Made by a program: the position numbers and the translations under genes. Of a stretch of 64,000 nt of DNA, positions 1-12,071 are shown in pieces (positions within the stretch are counted from its first letter, which is position 1; each line of letters begins with the position of its first letter). The notes below the pieces were generated by a model, which searched no databases, was not told the origin of the DNA, and worked only from the letters and a program-made list of their open reading frames with translations. The stretch is from Ctenosaura bakeri. Taxonomy: Eukaryota; Chordata; Lepidosauria; Squamata; Iguanidae. The stretch spans positions 806,001-870,000 of the forward strand of contig CAOLHI010000150.1 of assembly GCA_948474755.1 (NCBI GenBank), read 5' to 3'.

Positions 1-615
1 CTATAATTTCTGATTCAGTAGAAAGACACACATATCAAAACTACTTCTTTGTCAAGCTGGCTTGGGGAAAATCTTTTGGCTGGCTTTTGGAAGAGCCTGC
101 AGATACAGTGGGGAGGGGAGTAAATGAGAGCATTTCCCCCAAGGGAGCATTTCTGCCCCCTTAATGAAACTTTCCTTCAGCCCCCACTAGCATTGTACAG
201 TGTGACGCTGACAATCATCCACATTTAGAATTCTTGTATTTGTTGTGTTTGCATTGCCTTGGTATCTTTGCATTCTTTTCCTTTGGATGCTTAAATTGTA
301 TTTCTACATGCTCAACTGAAGTTTTATGTTAAAATCAATGGTAGAAATTTGGGGACTGAAGGAAAATTTCATTTTGGGGCAAAAACTTTTATGGGGGGGC
401 AATGGTCTCATTTTGCCCTCCGTTTAGTTACACCTTGGCAAATATTCCAGTTGTCACTGGCAAATTGCATATGCTTATTTTGTTGATTTATTAAGTGGAG
501 CATTGGCACTTCCTATATAAGTGACCATTTATGAAGCTTTAGCTAATTTATTTGAATAATGCTGTTCCAAGTGTATGTCACCATTTGTCTGCACTTGCTC
601 CTAGATATTTTAAAG
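1..615. other. Repeat-poor non-coding DNA
   Basis: I see no gene, splice-bounded exon or clear repeat here. The sequence is AT-rich with short homopolymer runs, such as the G run near 390. Confidence 0.5.
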
Positions 616-725
616 CAGGATGGGCAAAGCATGGTGCTCCAGATGTTGTTGGACTGCAACTCCCAGCATTTCTCACTATTAGCTCAGCTGATTAAGACTG
701 ATAGGAATTGTGCTGCCTTGCTGCA
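616..725. mobile_element. Degenerate hAT-type MITE remnant
   Basis: The left end begins CAGGATGGGCAAAGCATGG and is followed by CTCCAGATGTTGTTGGACTG and AACTCCCAGCATT. This layout (CAGGGGTGGGC terminus, then CCAGATGTTGTTGGACT) is typical of short hAT-derived elements in reptile genomes. The right arm is heavily decayed (AGGAATTGTGCTGCC), and I could not find an 8-bp duplication. Similar relics lie at 17603-17733, 20682-20790 and 25418-25550. Confidence 0.5.
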
Positions 726-942
726 CAGCTGCCAATGATCTTGCCTAGACTAACCTTTTGATTAGGCTGCAAGCTTTAACTGGTTTAGTAGATTAATCAG
801 CTAAAAACTAGTTGATTAATATGTGATTTCACATTCTAATTGACTGGCCTGTGAACTAAGACCTGCAATCATCTTTAGGTTAAAGGAGGAAAATCTTTAA
901 CCCTCCAGATGTTTGTGGCAGTGACTGATATCCTATTAGTGA

Positions 943-1177
943 TGTTGTTGTCATGTGCCTTCAAGTCATTTTGGACTTATGGCAAGCCTAAGGCAAACCT
1001 ATCATGAGGCTTTCTTGGCAAGATTTCTTCAAAGGGAGTTTGCCTTTGTTGTCCTTTGGGGCTGAGAAAGTATGACTTGCCCAAAGTCACACAGTGGATT
1101 TTCATGGCTGTGTGGAAATTTGAACCCTGTTCTCTGGAGTTCTAGTACAGTGCTCAAACCACTACATCACACTGGCT
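943..1177 (-). mobile_element. tRNA-derived SINE, near full length
   Basis: Read on the minus strand, this starts with a tRNA-like head (AGCCAGTGTGATGTAGTGG, then a B-box-like GGTTCAAAT region). It continues through a GTGACTTTGGGCAAGTCAT-type core and ends in CTTGAAGGCACATGACAACAACA. The head, body and CAACAACA tail match a widespread squamate tRNA-SINE. Other copies in the window are at 6769-6925, 11521-11681, 17935-18110, 26458-26552, 53683-53906 and 55841-56042. About a fifth of positions look diverged between copies, so these are old insertions. Confidence 0.8.
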
Positions 1178-4100
1178 GTGTTAATGACAAACATTCCATT
1201 TTGGTCAGTGTGGAGGTTAGTATTCACATTCTCCTTCTGCAATGACCAAAGCTTCCCTGAGGACTCACCATGCCCCTTATCACCATTCCATTGTTGGTGG
1301 CAGAAAGAGGGAACTGGAGCAGTGTCTGGCTTTGTACCCACAGCCAGATAGAGAATGATGATATCATTTGCTGAGACCTCTGGAGGACCCCTATGGATCT
1401 TGGTGGAAGATGTCTGCATATTAGTATGGGCACACATTTCTCTGATGCTCCCTGCTCTCCACCAGCTAGCCAATGGTGATGGTTGACAGAGCAACACAAT
1501 GAACTTTAGGATGGGTGACAAGGGACACATTGCATGTTTCTTATGCTACATGCAACCATGTAGGATTCTGGTCTATTTCTGCTATAATTCCCTTACATTA
1601 ATCATGTTGAGCGTGGCTGATGGAAGCTGTAGCCCATTGTTTCCCCACTACTGTTCCAGGTTTTCCATCCCACAGTTACAGATGATATTTGAATTACTGG
1701 AACCACATGTGTTGAACAAATTGCATAAATTCTTCACATAACTATCTCCTACATAGTGGCTCTGTTTTTTTTCAAATACCACCACAGCACCGTGGGATAA
1801 AAACATAGAAAACCACTCTCTACACTGCTGTGGCAACACACAGAAAGGCCATATATTTATGGTACCCAATAAAAGGCTTGAGCAAAAAATTTTCTAGTAC
1901 ATCCACGTTTCTGCAATGCGCTGATTTTATCAGGAAAAACCTTTCCTACCTCAAGGTTACATTTGTGAAGTATTGGTCTATTAAGCCTGACTATGGCTCA
2001 ATGCATCTCCTGGTTTTCAAACTGCAGTGTGGATATGACCTTGCACAAATATCCCTACAGTAAAATCAGACATTACCACAGAATCGGCAGGATGCTTTGG
2101 AATCACAACTATTTCATTTAGCATTTATTGTTCTTTCTCTCCAGTGAGCAGATCTCTTCATTTTTTTCAAATCCCCTAGATGGCACTGTGGAATACATTA
2201 TTTAAAGGTTTTATATAATGCTCTTAACTGGGCAGTGTTAAATAATTGCTCCCCATCCCTCCAGACTCTCCTAAAACAATCTTGAGTGAATTGTTTAGCA
2301 ACAGAAAAGTAGAGTAGGGATGGGGGTTGGAATCAGTCGGTGAGCTGGCTTAATAAAAGTGAAGTAATCAATATATTAGAATAATTAATCATAGTGGAAG
2401 AAAAGGATCATGAGCTGGAAGCTTAGAAATTATGCTGCTGTAATCTGAACCAAGGCACACACCTGCCTCCAAATTAATATTAGAACTGTTTTGCTTACAG
2501 AACCATAAATTTCTTTGGGACTGTGTCAAAGAAAGAATTGTTCACCTTCAGGGAAGTGCACATCCTATGTTTGTGTATGAGACACTGTTCTAGGGTGTGC
2601 CTCCCTTGAGGTCAGCTATTTGTGCTGTGTGACCAGATCTCTGAAAAGGTAGGACAGAAGCAGCTAACTGCAGCCAAAGCCAACTGGAAAGAGGTAAGGC
2701 CAGAGAAAGGGAATGCTGCAGAGACAGAGGCAGAAAGACCTCATTTCAGTCTGGGCACTTTGAGACCATAGGAACCTTTAGTTAATTTATATCTTATAGT
2801 GTACTAGCAGTTATCTCATGGCATTTCATTCTACTTCAAAGTTGCTTTAAATTCTTCCAGATAGTGCTTGTTTAGTACCTGGAAAAAGTAACAAGCATAT
2901 CTCTATCCAAACTGATCAACACAGATGAGGCAGGACATAATGGTGGTATTCCATTATCAAATGGCAGAATTTTTCAGGAATAGGAGAGGGTTTGCCCCAC
3001 TGCAGCTCCCTGCACTTGACGTCCAAACTGACTTTGAAAGGCTTGGTTGGTTTTTGACTAACACAGAGGACTGCATGGTAGAGGGAAAGAAAGTTCAAAT
3101 GTGACTGTCAGGTAAGGCCATCATGACTCATTGCTGAAGTCTAACAGAATCAATGTACTGCTTTGAACCTCTAGTTAGGTAGATAAATCACACACCAAAA
3201 CAGCACTGGTGGTGGTAGGGAAATTCTTTTTGTGGAATATATTTAAAGGCTAGACACCCACCTTCACTCATAGTATTCATTGGTTCAGCATGAAGGCGTT
3301 TATATGCATGCTGTAGTTATGCAGTGAGGGTGCATCAAGAATCCATGAGAGAAGAGAGGGAATGGGGAATAGAGCTTGTGGTGTGTGTGGACTTAGGCTG
3401 ATTATGCCATTTGGAGCTAGGCAAGGAGTGGAGGGCCAGCATCACAACTCATGGAACTTTTTGTTACAAAAACCCAGTAAGCGGTAGCACAGGGATGAAG
3501 AACAAAATAAACAACACCTCCCTTTCATGATAAGCAGCACAAGTCCTGAAGAAAACTGCCTTCATATCACTGGTGCTCTAGTCAAGTTTGTATGGGATGT
3601 GACCTTACCAGGGATGGTGGGAACCAGTGTAGGTGCTGGGTATATTTTGCCATCTGCTGGGCTGCCTAAAATGTTTTCCCCCACCTTGGCCCTGGTTTGC
3701 CATGTTACCTGCTTACACAGGTTTTACCTGCATTGGGGTAAAACCATTCACCTGTACTCATCTTGTGTCTGTTTGCAAACAATCAACTTGCCCTTTAGCA
3801 CTATTGGTGCTCCCGGTGTTGCCAGATTTTCTGCAGAGCAAGATGGGATATATAATGCACATGTATTTAAGACTGATTCAAATCTTGCAAGAGGAAGGTT
3901 GTTCACAATATCTCAGGACTATTGCGAATTTTTGAGAACACCTAAAGCCATGCAAATTTTGGGGTAGCAGGTCAGCTTGAATCCCAGCAGAGAGATTCTC
4001 AGCATTTGGTATGCCTAGCCTGATTGCTGCACTTATACCAAATGCTTGGAGGTCAATCTAGTAGTGTGATTGGTGCTTGGGCTGGAATGCAAGATTTGTG

Positions 4101-4222
4101 GCATGCTGTATCACTGAAATATGGAACCCAACTTTAGCACCCCAAGTATGCAATGCCTTCTACAAAACAGGAATCCTGGGAACCATACTCCCAACTCTTG
4201 CCTACCCTTCCTCCTTGACAAT
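1178..4222. other. Three kb without a recognisable gene
   Basis: The longest open frame (3527-3967, plus, 146 codons) has no motif I recognise, no initiation context and no coding-like composition; I treat it as chance. Positions 1200-1505 resemble 39310-39640 and are listed separately as an unnamed repeat. The rest is ordinary AT-rich sequence. Confidence 0.5.
1200..1505 (+). repeat. Unnamed interspersed repeat, copy A
   Basis: Several blocks align in order with 39310-39640. They include AATGACCAAAG against AGTGACCAAAT, CTCTGGAGGACCC in both copies, and CTCTCCACCAG against CTCTCCGTCAG, followed by GATGG blocks and a matching GACA block. The family is unknown to me. The similarity is patchy, so boundaries are approximate. 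Confidence 0.35.
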
Positions 4223-4667
4223 GGCCCTTTTCACGCCTTACCTTCGTTGCGGCAGTGGGGAGTGGCGCTCGCGCGAGCAGCCATTTGCGCGAGCCGCTCA
4301 CAACAGCCCTTCTGCCTCCCGCATCAGTTTCCTGGTAGCGCAACCCCTGTGCTAACACCCCGCCCCTTCCTTCTGCAGCGCAGTCTGGGAGCTGTAGGCT
4401 GCGCTGGGGGAAGGAAGCGTGACCGGCCTAGCTCGCTGAAGCACCGCACACAGGTAAATGTGCGAGGGTGCCGCGAGCATTCTGTGAGGATTGCGCGAGC
4501 GCGCAGTATTTTTGGCTTACAGCTGAAAATAAAAAAATGCACGCGCACCCTGCTTTAGCCTTGTGAGCCTCACACGAGTGGGAATGCGTCGTATGGAGCG
4601 ACACTCCCATTCACACGATGCTCAAGAGGCGCTCACGCAAAAAAAAAAAAAGTATGCGAAAAGGGCC
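4223..4667. mobile_element. PIF/Harbinger-like MITE, CpG-rich 445-bp subfamily
   Basis: The ends are GGCCCTTTTCACGC and GCGAAAAGGGCC, an inverted pair, flanked on both sides by AAT (4220-4222 and 4668-4670). A 3-bp duplication with GG..CC ends fits PIF/Harbinger non-autonomous elements. The interior is GC- and CpG-dense and shares blocks with 14490-14910 and 33585-34013 (CTTACC near the left end, CTGGGAGCTGTAGGCTGCGC, CAGGTAAATGTGCG). No transposase frame is present. The CpG density could be mistaken for a promoter island, but the termini account for the whole block. Confidence 0.82.
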
Positions 4668-5438
4668 AATATGAAGACCCACCCTGTGACATCATAATCG
4701 GGCTCTATAACACTGCTTGGACTCTTTCCTTCTCCTAGTCTAAGGGATTGGGAAGAAAGAAAGCTGGCAAGCATACCCCCAGCGCAACATTCACTTTAGC
4801 CTATTCTTTATTCTCTCAGACTTGTTAATTTTGAAAAACTGTGATATTTTCAGAAGCAACAAAATGGCTTATGCCCCTGTATGTTCCAAGTTAGCAAAAA
4901 CAGGTTTTTGTATCAAAATATATCAAAACTGTAGTTAAAGATGCTAATGAATGAAGTTGAATTTCTTTGAATACATCTAATCTCTCTTGTTTTTCAGTAC
5001 AATATATATATATAAAACAGATGGTTCTTGCCATTTTAAAATACTCTTATAATTTGTCAAATGAATCTTTTACATCTTTGGATGCCTTCAGAATATAGAA
5101 TAAATTATTAGCATACAATATTAATATTTGCCTTCACTCAATACTATATCAAGAAGAAACAATGTTGGTCATGGCCAAAACCTTTGGTGGCATGAAGAAA
5201 AAGATGATGGTGATGATGATGACAATGTGCCAGAATCCTATATCAGTTTCTACTTAACTAAGTACTCAACTAAGTAATTTTTCCTGGACCAAACCCCCAA
5301 AACCTGATGGAAACATCATTCAACCATGCTTTGATCATTGGCAGAATGGCCTTCCTTCCTCTCCAAGCAGTTGATACTCATTAAAGTAGGTTGGGAGGTG
5401 AGTTATGATCATGGCAATAGTGTCAAAATCATGACGAA
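4668..5438. other. Non-coding, short low-complexity tracts
   Basis: Nothing gene-like is visible. There is a TA-rich tract near 5004 and a short GATGAT tract near 5203-5222. Confidence 0.45.
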
Positions 5439-5599
5439 GACCATTTGCGCACTGGACCATTATAACACTATTATTCCACTTGCAACATCCTATGGGATCC
5501 TGGGGCTTGCAGTTTTGGGAGTGGCTTGGCCTCCCCAGGATTCCATAGGATGTTGCAAGTGGAATAATAGTGCTATAACAGTCCAGTGTGGAATGGGTC
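5439..5599. mobile_element. Hairpin MITE (Harbinger-like, ATTCCACTTNCA family)
   Basis: The two arms are reverse complements. The left arm reads TAACACTATTATTCCACTTG and CAACATCCTATGGGATCCTG; the right arm reads AGGATTCCATAGGATGTTGC and AAGTGGAATAATAGTGCTAT. The ends resemble GACCATTT and AATGGGTC. The whole 161 bp would fold into one hairpin. Other copies are at 13394, 21520, 24792, 52048, 59888 and 60579. The 3-bp duplication is not clean in this copy. Confidence 0.8.
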
Positions 5600-6520
5600 A
5601 AAGTAGTGATTGTGAATAGGATGAACCATCCCGTAACAATTTCAAAACAAGTTTTATTTATCTTTAAGAAAATAATCTAGGTAATCATTTACCGAAATTC
5701 ATCTCCATATATGTCATAAAGTTCCTCATATTTTTTTTCAAATTCACAATTACAGTCTAGCTGAATTATGTAATTTTATTCTAAAAGATCTGCTTAGTTT
5801 CCTTACAGCACTTTTCCCATCTGCCCTTATAAGTTTTCATAATTGGGAAAGAACCTGTTCTTAAAGTGTAATCCTACATCTATCTGCTCAGAAGTAAGTC
5901 CTGTTGAGATGATGGGATTTATCCCCATATAACCATACACAGGACTGCAGCTTAATGTAATAGACAGATTCTACTGTTTAGTGATATCTTTCCTTCCTGA
6001 TGGAAAATTGTGTATAAAATACAAAATGAAAATAATTATTTCTGAGAAACAACATACTTTCTAATTTCTTGCTCCCTAAACATGTTGATTTTCTCTATTA
6101 AACCATATAGGCTTTAAGGTAGACTGTCATATGAATCTAACAGTTATAATTATTAACAGGCAAATATTTTGTAGCTGGCATTTCATTGTCTGCTGATTCC
6201 ATTTCAAATCATACATTGTAGTGTTGGAAAAGAACGGAAAAACATTGCCATCTGCAACTACAGCTTGCAAATTGCAGTTTGCAATTGCAATCCATTAAAT
6301 AAAGACCCATTTAACAATATTTTGGCTTTTAAATTAGCAATTGATATCATGAGGCTTTGGAAATTGCTATTTTTCTCCTAACAGACACTGCACTTTCTTT
6401 CCATTTTACTAGGAATCCACGTGTAACTTTTTAAAACTGTAAAATATTGATATGCTCAGAACAATATCAAGTAATGGTTAAATAAGGCAAACAAATAGAA
6501 AACTGAGGGCCCAATTCTGA
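5600..6520. other. Non-coding; degenerate interspersed repeat near 5870-5965
   Basis: No gene is seen. Positions 5870-5965 contain AATCCTAC, CTCAGAAGTAAGTCC and GACTGCAGC in the order of a common reptile interspersed repeat that I cannot assign to a family. Related traces lie near 24150-24210 and 60790-60870. Confidence 0.4.
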
Positions 6521-6984
6521 GGGCTTTATCAAATGAGGCAAGTAAATTGCAATTACAGCAGGTTACTAGCTTCTTTGGCTGGGACTTATCACATTATCTC
6601 ATTCCTCTTCTGTTGTTCTCCCAGTGGGAGACCATTTGGAAAGTGATTCTTTTGCAAAGGAAGTCATTAACAGATCTTTCTTGTTAATAAAAGAAACCCT
6701 TTTTAAATGGTCTCCCAGCAGGAGAACAACAGAAGAGAAACAACAGCATGTGATAAGTACCAGCCAAACTTGTTGTTGCTGTTGTTATTGTTGTGCCTTC
6801 AGACTGTTTCTGACTTATGACAACTCTAATGTGAACCAAGCATGGGGTTTTCTGGGACTGAGAGCATGTGATTCACCCAAGATCATCTGGTCTCTAGGGT
6901 CACAGTCTGAACTCTGGTCTCTAGCGTCACAGTCCACATTATTCTGCTGCAATTGCAATTTACCTGCCTTGTGTAATAAAGCCC
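6521..6984. mobile_element. GGGCTTTAT-ended MITE split by a SINE
   Basis: The left end reads GGGCTTTATCAAATGAGGCA and the right end AATAAAGCCC. The reverse complement of the right 40 bp (GGGCTTTATTACACAAGGCA...) matches the left end closely. Interior blocks such as GGGAGACCATTTGGAAA and TTAATAAAAGAAAC also occur in the uninterrupted copy at 12072-12354. The extra length comes from a SINE inserted at about 6769-6925. The flanks TGA and TTG do not form a clear duplication. Confidence 0.75.
6769..6925 (-). mobile_element. tRNA-derived SINE inside a MITE, partial
   Basis: On the plus strand the segment opens with repeated TTGTTG, then GTGCCTTCAGACTGTTTCTG and ACTTATGACAACTCTAATG, which is the reversed SINE tail and body. 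The tRNA-like head is degraded and partly duplicated (TCTGGTCTCTAG occurs twice). The same MITE at 12072 lacks it, which defines the insertion cleanly. Confidence 0.7.
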
Positions 6985-7754
6985 TTGGAATAAAGCTTAA
7001 TCAGAGTGCCTGAATCAGAGATGCCCTGTTTGTCCTTCTTACTGAGGGGCTAACAGTTTTTGATAGTATTCTTGGGTCATACATTGATTTCATTGGGAAA
7101 TTTGGGATGTGCCTTGTTAAAATCCTGCTTCATGAGCTACCAGAATTGCCATTTTCTACTTTTCAGCCCACTATATGAAGTTCCTAAAAAAATGTCTGAG
7201 GTGGAAAAAATACATCTGGTCTTCTCTGCATATGCCAGAAGTGTGATTTTTTTTGTTTTGCCAATTTTAGGATTTGTTTTCCAGACAGCATGCTATTTCA
7301 CCCCTCTCTAACACTGGCCAGTTTGGAAGGTGTGTGTGTGTGGGGGGGTCCAAATTGATTAGCCAGTTCAGGTTCTGAGAGCAGCTTACTTTAGGAGCAG
7401 TGGCTGTTTGTTAAACATATCTTTTTAATAGTACCACGAGTGTGCTTCCTCACCTCGTTTTCTCTTTCATCCCCTAAGATTTTATATTAAAGGTTTTGCC
7501 CACATAGTGAAGGAGCATAGTGGCTTTCAGAACAAGAACTCTTACCTGGCAAGAGGAGAAGAACCATCCTTCAGCTGTCCTCTGCACAACTGGCAGCAGT
7601 AATGGTTTTTAAGAGGAAGTCAGAGTAGTTCCTTTCTTTATTATTATGCTTCAGAGGGGCAGTGAAGACAAGATTGTATTAGTCCATTGAGCTTTTACTT
7701 CTTTCCTAAATTCACCTTTTGATATTATTGTTATAAATATTTGGGTTCCTTCCT

Positions 7755-7806
<52 letters not shown>

Positions 7807-8609
7807 ATGATGTACTTATCCCCCACCCCCCACTTTTATATCTTTCTTTCTCTAAATGTCATACCCAACAAACAGATGCCCAACATATAAGTATGCCAAA
7901 TAAATAAACAAAGCCTCTCCGTCCCATCCAGGAAACCTCTAGCTCATTCCTTGAGTCTTTTCTTCTCTCTTTGAAATTGGGGACAACATTTGCCCTCAAC
8001 TAACTCACTGGGACTTTTCCAGTTTTTCAAGAATTTGCAAAGATGATGAAAAGAGTCTCTTCAATTATATCTGTAAATTCCATTAACATCTTTGGACGTA
8101 GACATGGAGACTAGAATTCATTTAGAGTAGCCGGAATTCCTGTACTACTTTTTTTTAAATCTCTTTTGGAATGCAGTCCCCTTACTGTATGCTTTGCTCT
8201 ATTTGCACAAGGTTGTCTCTGTTCCCAGGGAGAGCAAGGGAATTGATTGTGTATTTCCAACCTCACAGCATGATAATTCTGCTTCTTGATGATTCTTCTC
8301 ATGTGTTTTACATTTTGTGGAGCTGGTTGTTCACTTCCATTTTTTTCTTCTTTTCCTGGAGCATGTCCTTCAATAGGAAGGAGTGAGGAAATAACAGTCT
8401 GTGCTCTAAAGTCCTTTCTCTTCCTAACTAAAGCCTCATGGTCACTTGCAATATGCTATCTTGCAGTATCATTTCTTTCCACATGGACCAGAAGGAGGGG
8501 ATAATTGTTTGTGGGCTTGAAGAACCTTGCCAGCTTCTCTGTCATTTAATGAATCATCATCGCTAGAAGACAGGACAAATCTTGAGGCATTCTATTAGGT
8601 CCATATCTC
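6985..8609. other. Non-coding DNA with a CTTT tract
   Basis: Open frames here are short and unremarkable. The only structured feature is the pure tetranucleotide tract annotated separately at 7747-7806. Confidence 0.45.
7747..7806. repeat. (CTTT)n microsatellite
   Basis: About fourteen uninterrupted CTTT units, preceded by CCTTCCTT. The purity suggests recent slippage and likely length polymorphism. Confidence 0.95.
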
Positions 8610-9477
8610 TGTTACCCTGTTTACTGGGGGTCCCGGGACAACACAACTTTGGGGAAAAATAGCTGGAGCACTCACTAAAGCTAGGGAGAGGCAGGGTAAC
8701 TTAGCAGGATCTTGCAACCCAGTGTCTACAGGGTCAGGTCAGTCAAGCAGCCAGACGGGTTAAAACAATAAAATCGATGTTTATTAAGTACAGACAGATA
8801 TCAAAGACACTACAGTCACACAGATAGCTAAGGAATCAGAGATTGACTTGGAATAGGGATTTTTAGAGGGAAATGGGTGATACGACACCTGTCTCGTAGT
8901 CCTGGACCTTGAGAGTGAAGCAATCCGGGGTTGAGCAGTCTCAGTTGCTGGAACTGAGGGGAAGGCTCGCCAAGCAGGGCGGCGGCAAGGCGGTCTGGAA
9001 CTCGGGAGCAATCCGAGGAAGGTCTCTTAATCAGGGGTTTTTATAGGGAGAAATGTGACTGCAGGCTATGCCTTACTCGGTGAGAACAATACGTTTTAGG
9101 AGCGAGACAAAGCTTTGGAAAGGTCAGAATTTAGCATGATTGAATCAGAGCCGGATTAACAATAGTGTAGCCAGTATGCAAATGCGGAGCGCATACTACA
9201 GCTTTGTCAGGTTGCCTGCTCAGGGCAGGGAGCCTTTGTTAGTATCACACATATGCAATGAGGTGTTTGCCAGAGAGGTCCCTGAAGCGACGAACTGGCT
9301 GTATCTGGCCTGCCTGGGTGGAGAATGGAATGTCCAGCAATTATCGGTCATGCCTGTTTACATGCTTGTCCGATGGCCTTACAAACACGTGGAATGGGGT
9401 GGCAGAGGAAAGCCGAATTGTTTGATATCAAAGTGATATCAAGTGCTATCTCCGCGTAGGCCTGGACCGCAGTAACA
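8610..9477 (-). mobile_element. Solo LTR of an endogenous retrovirus (family A)
   Basis: Read on the minus strand, the element starts TGTTACTGCGGTCC and ends AGGGTAACA, giving TGTTAC/GTAACA inverted ends over 868 bp. A CTATAAAAACCCC TATA-like box and an AATAAA signal sit in the usual LTR order. The 4-bp flanks are TCTC and CCTC, one mismatch apart. It is homologous to LTRs at 21843, 48476 and 51513. No internal retroviral sequence adjoins it, so it is a solo LTR left by recombination. The short open frames inside are LTR sequence, not genes. Confidence 0.82.
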
Positions 9478-11520
9478 CCTCACTGCCTCTGTTCCTCTCA
9501 GGAAGGAATCACCTATCAGCACCATCACATCTCTTTTCTTCCTCTGGGAACTGTCAGGAGCCTTTCACCTACAAAGTCCTATAAGGCCATCTCCACCCTC
9601 CACTTTGTTCCTTTGCAGACTCACTTTATGGTTCTGCACCCGTGTGTCCCTTTTTCCCAAGTGTCTGCCTCCTGATTGAAGTCTCCTATGTATGTTGCCC
9701 TTCCAGGACAATCTGCTCTGTACTGTCAAAACAGGCTTTATCCTTCCTGAGTAGCTATTCAGGCCTCAGGTTGTTGTACTTTCTTTTTCAGCCATTCAAC
9801 AAGTTTGCAACTGCTGAAGGTATAGCTCCTCATATTCTCAGGTGAGAACACAAATGTCATACAGACGATGAAGGTTAGTGCAATAGCACTTTCACCATCC
9901 ACATTCAATTGTCCTATATAGGCAATGTTTCAGCACTCCAGGCTTCCCTCTCAGATCTCATCCCCATCCACATAAAACATGTATTGTCCTTGACCTGTAC
10001 ATGGAGCTTCAGAGACTGAGAAAGCAGCTACATAGTATTGGTGGCTACTAGCTCTGTCCCCTACTGAGTCAGTGACTCACCTCCTCTCAGAATAAGCTTT
10101 GCTCCCTCAGAGCATGTGCTTGGGCAAAACACACAGCTCCAAAACACTCCAAAATACACAACAGATCCTCCCTACAGCTCAGTGAAACAACCAGCCATAA
10201 CTCAAAAGGCACGAGCTTGCCTTATTCTATCTCCTGCACTAATTCATCAGGCAGTGCCAGTTGCTCTTTCCTGTCTCTCTCTCTGACTCCTAGTTTTCAT
10301 AAATGTGTCCATGAGTAGACACACACACACACACACACAATCCACATGTTACAACTGGGCTCAGAACACTGGTTTTGATAACATTCCCTTGGGCTGGCTA
10401 GAGGCCACTTTGTTTTCTGCAATAATGCAGAGCTGCTTCAGGCTGTGCTCAACAGCTCAACAAGAAAATCTTTCCCCACAATCCGAATTTCTGGCTCATG
10501 GGAATTATGAAAGAGACAATGTCTAGCAACCTAGATTTATCTATGCTAAAGGGCATGATTTCAAACAGACTTTGCAGTATCATCCATGACATTTTTGCAG
10601 TTGTAGGGTCTAGATGAAAATAACTCGAGGTGATGATTTTCATAACTCTGCAAACTCTTTGTCAGGCATGTTCACCTTGGAGAAATCCAAAAGCATTGAT
10701 CAACTTTTTTGCAAAACAGATGTTCTTGAGCTTTTCACTCTTTCCCAATTCTGTTTTTTAATTCAAATTTATTTCATACATTGAAATTCATTTGAAGAAA
10801 ATTCCAGTTAACATGAGCTTGATTTAAAAAGTTGTTATGTGTACCCTGTTTCTGTAAGCAGGGAGATGTTCTGGGATGAATGTTTGACAAGATTTCTTTG
10901 AGAAGAGATCACTGGCAGTTTACTGATATTTTGTCATATTTCTATTTATTTACGAATGCATACCCCTCCTCAATCAGTGCATTGAGTAAGATCTTGCAAA
11001 ATTAGAGCTATGTTTTCCTTGATTGAATCAATCCACCTACAGCTCTGTCCTTCTTTTCCTATTGCCTTCCACTTTGCTGAGTATTATCATCTTTTCCAAT
11101 AAGTCATGTCATCTCATGATACAACAAGTACAATAGCTTCACTTCAGTCATTTTGTTTTCTAGTGAGAATTCAGGCTTGATTTGCTCTGGGTATGGATAA
11201 AGGAGGTTTACGCTTTTCACTAAATCCCACCCCCTTGGTTGAAAAATGTGTGCTTGTTCAGGAGAGCTCTATTTATACTAAGGGAGATTTTAATTTCTTT
11301 GTTTAGCTGCCAAGGTGGGGGAGGCTAAGAAAAAAATAGTAGCTGTGAGGCAAGGGTTTAATTCTCATGTACCTACCCCAAATGGTCCCAGCTGGAATTG
11401 GGTTTCCAGGACATATCAAAAAGTGAAGAAGAGAGGCCCAATTTTACTTAGAATATAGTTTGCTTCATCACCAGCCTGCTGCAGATTTCTTCCACTATAG
11501 GCACCTATAAGAGAGAGAGT
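9478..11520. other. Two kb without a recognisable gene
   Basis: No exon or repeat stands out apart from a CA tract at 10319-10339. Open frames are below 75 codons and show no motifs. Confidence 0.45.
10319..10339. repeat. (AC)n microsatellite
   Basis: About ten uninterrupted AC units. Confidence 0.9.
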
Positions 11521-11681
11521 GCCAGTGTGGTGTAGTGGTTTGTAGTTGCTACAAGGGTTCAATTTCCTGCTCAGCCATGGTAACCTACTGGAAGATCTCT
11601 CACTCCCCAAAAGACAATGATAGGTTCATTTTAGGGTTGCCATAGGTCAGAAATGAATTGAAGACACACAACAAGAAGAAG
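11521..11681 (+). mobile_element. tRNA-derived SINE, internally shortened
   Basis: It opens GCCAGTGTGGTGTAGTGG, keeps a GGGTTCAATTTCCTGCTCAG B-box region, and ends GAATTGAAGACACACAACAA. The length is about 160 bp against roughly 235 bp for the copy at 943, so the middle is deleted. Orientation is head to tail on the plus strand. Confidence 0.75.
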
Positions 11682-11879
11682 ACACCTATGTTAAATCATC
11701 CTTAGCTGGATACCATTTGCCTTTTCAAGACTTTTTTGGGGTGGGATGGAGAGGGGTGTTGTGTTAACTGCAGACATTTTGTGAACTGCTACCCATTTTA
11801 TCAGATATATCTGAGGAAGTGGGCTGCAGTTCCTGAATAGATATGCAAAATAAAACTCCTTACACTTATATTGAAGGCA

Positions 11880-12049
11880 CCACATTCTATCTGATATCTG
11901 AACATAAGCAGGGCCAGGCCTGGTTAGTACTTAGAATGGAGACCACCAAGAAATACTAGGTACTATAACTTATTTTTCAGAGGAAGCCAATGTCAAGCCA
12001 CCTCTGAATATTTCTTGCCTAAGAAAACCCTATGAAATTAATGAGGTCA
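11880..12049 (+). mobile_element. SINE with 5S-rRNA-derived head
   Basis: AACATAAGCAGGGCCAGGCC, then TGGTTAGTACTTAGAATGGA and GACCACCAAGAAATACTAGG, follow vertebrate 5S rRNA from its middle to its 3' part (AAGCTAAGCAGG, TGGTTAGTACTTGGATGG, GAATACC). A tail with CAGAGGAAGCCAATG and AAGCCACCTCTGAA resembles the body of 5S-derived SINEs described in squamates. It is too diverged to be a functional 5S gene. Confidence 0.75.
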
Positions 12050-12071
12050 ACATAATTTAACACGTAACTTG

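Noticed and set aside
943..1177. Functional tRNA gene from the tRNA-like head
   Set aside because: The head is diverged and joined to a SINE body and tail.
3527..3967. 146-codon plus-strand open frame as a gene
   Set aside because: No motif, no coding-like composition, no splice or promoter context; length is within chance for 64 kb in six frames.
4223..4667. CpG island or promoter
   Set aside because: The CpG-dense block is exactly bounded by MITE ends and a 3-bp duplication and recurs at 14490 and 33585.
11880..11972. Functional 5S rRNA gene
   Set aside because: Only partial and diverged 5S similarity, with a SINE body attached.
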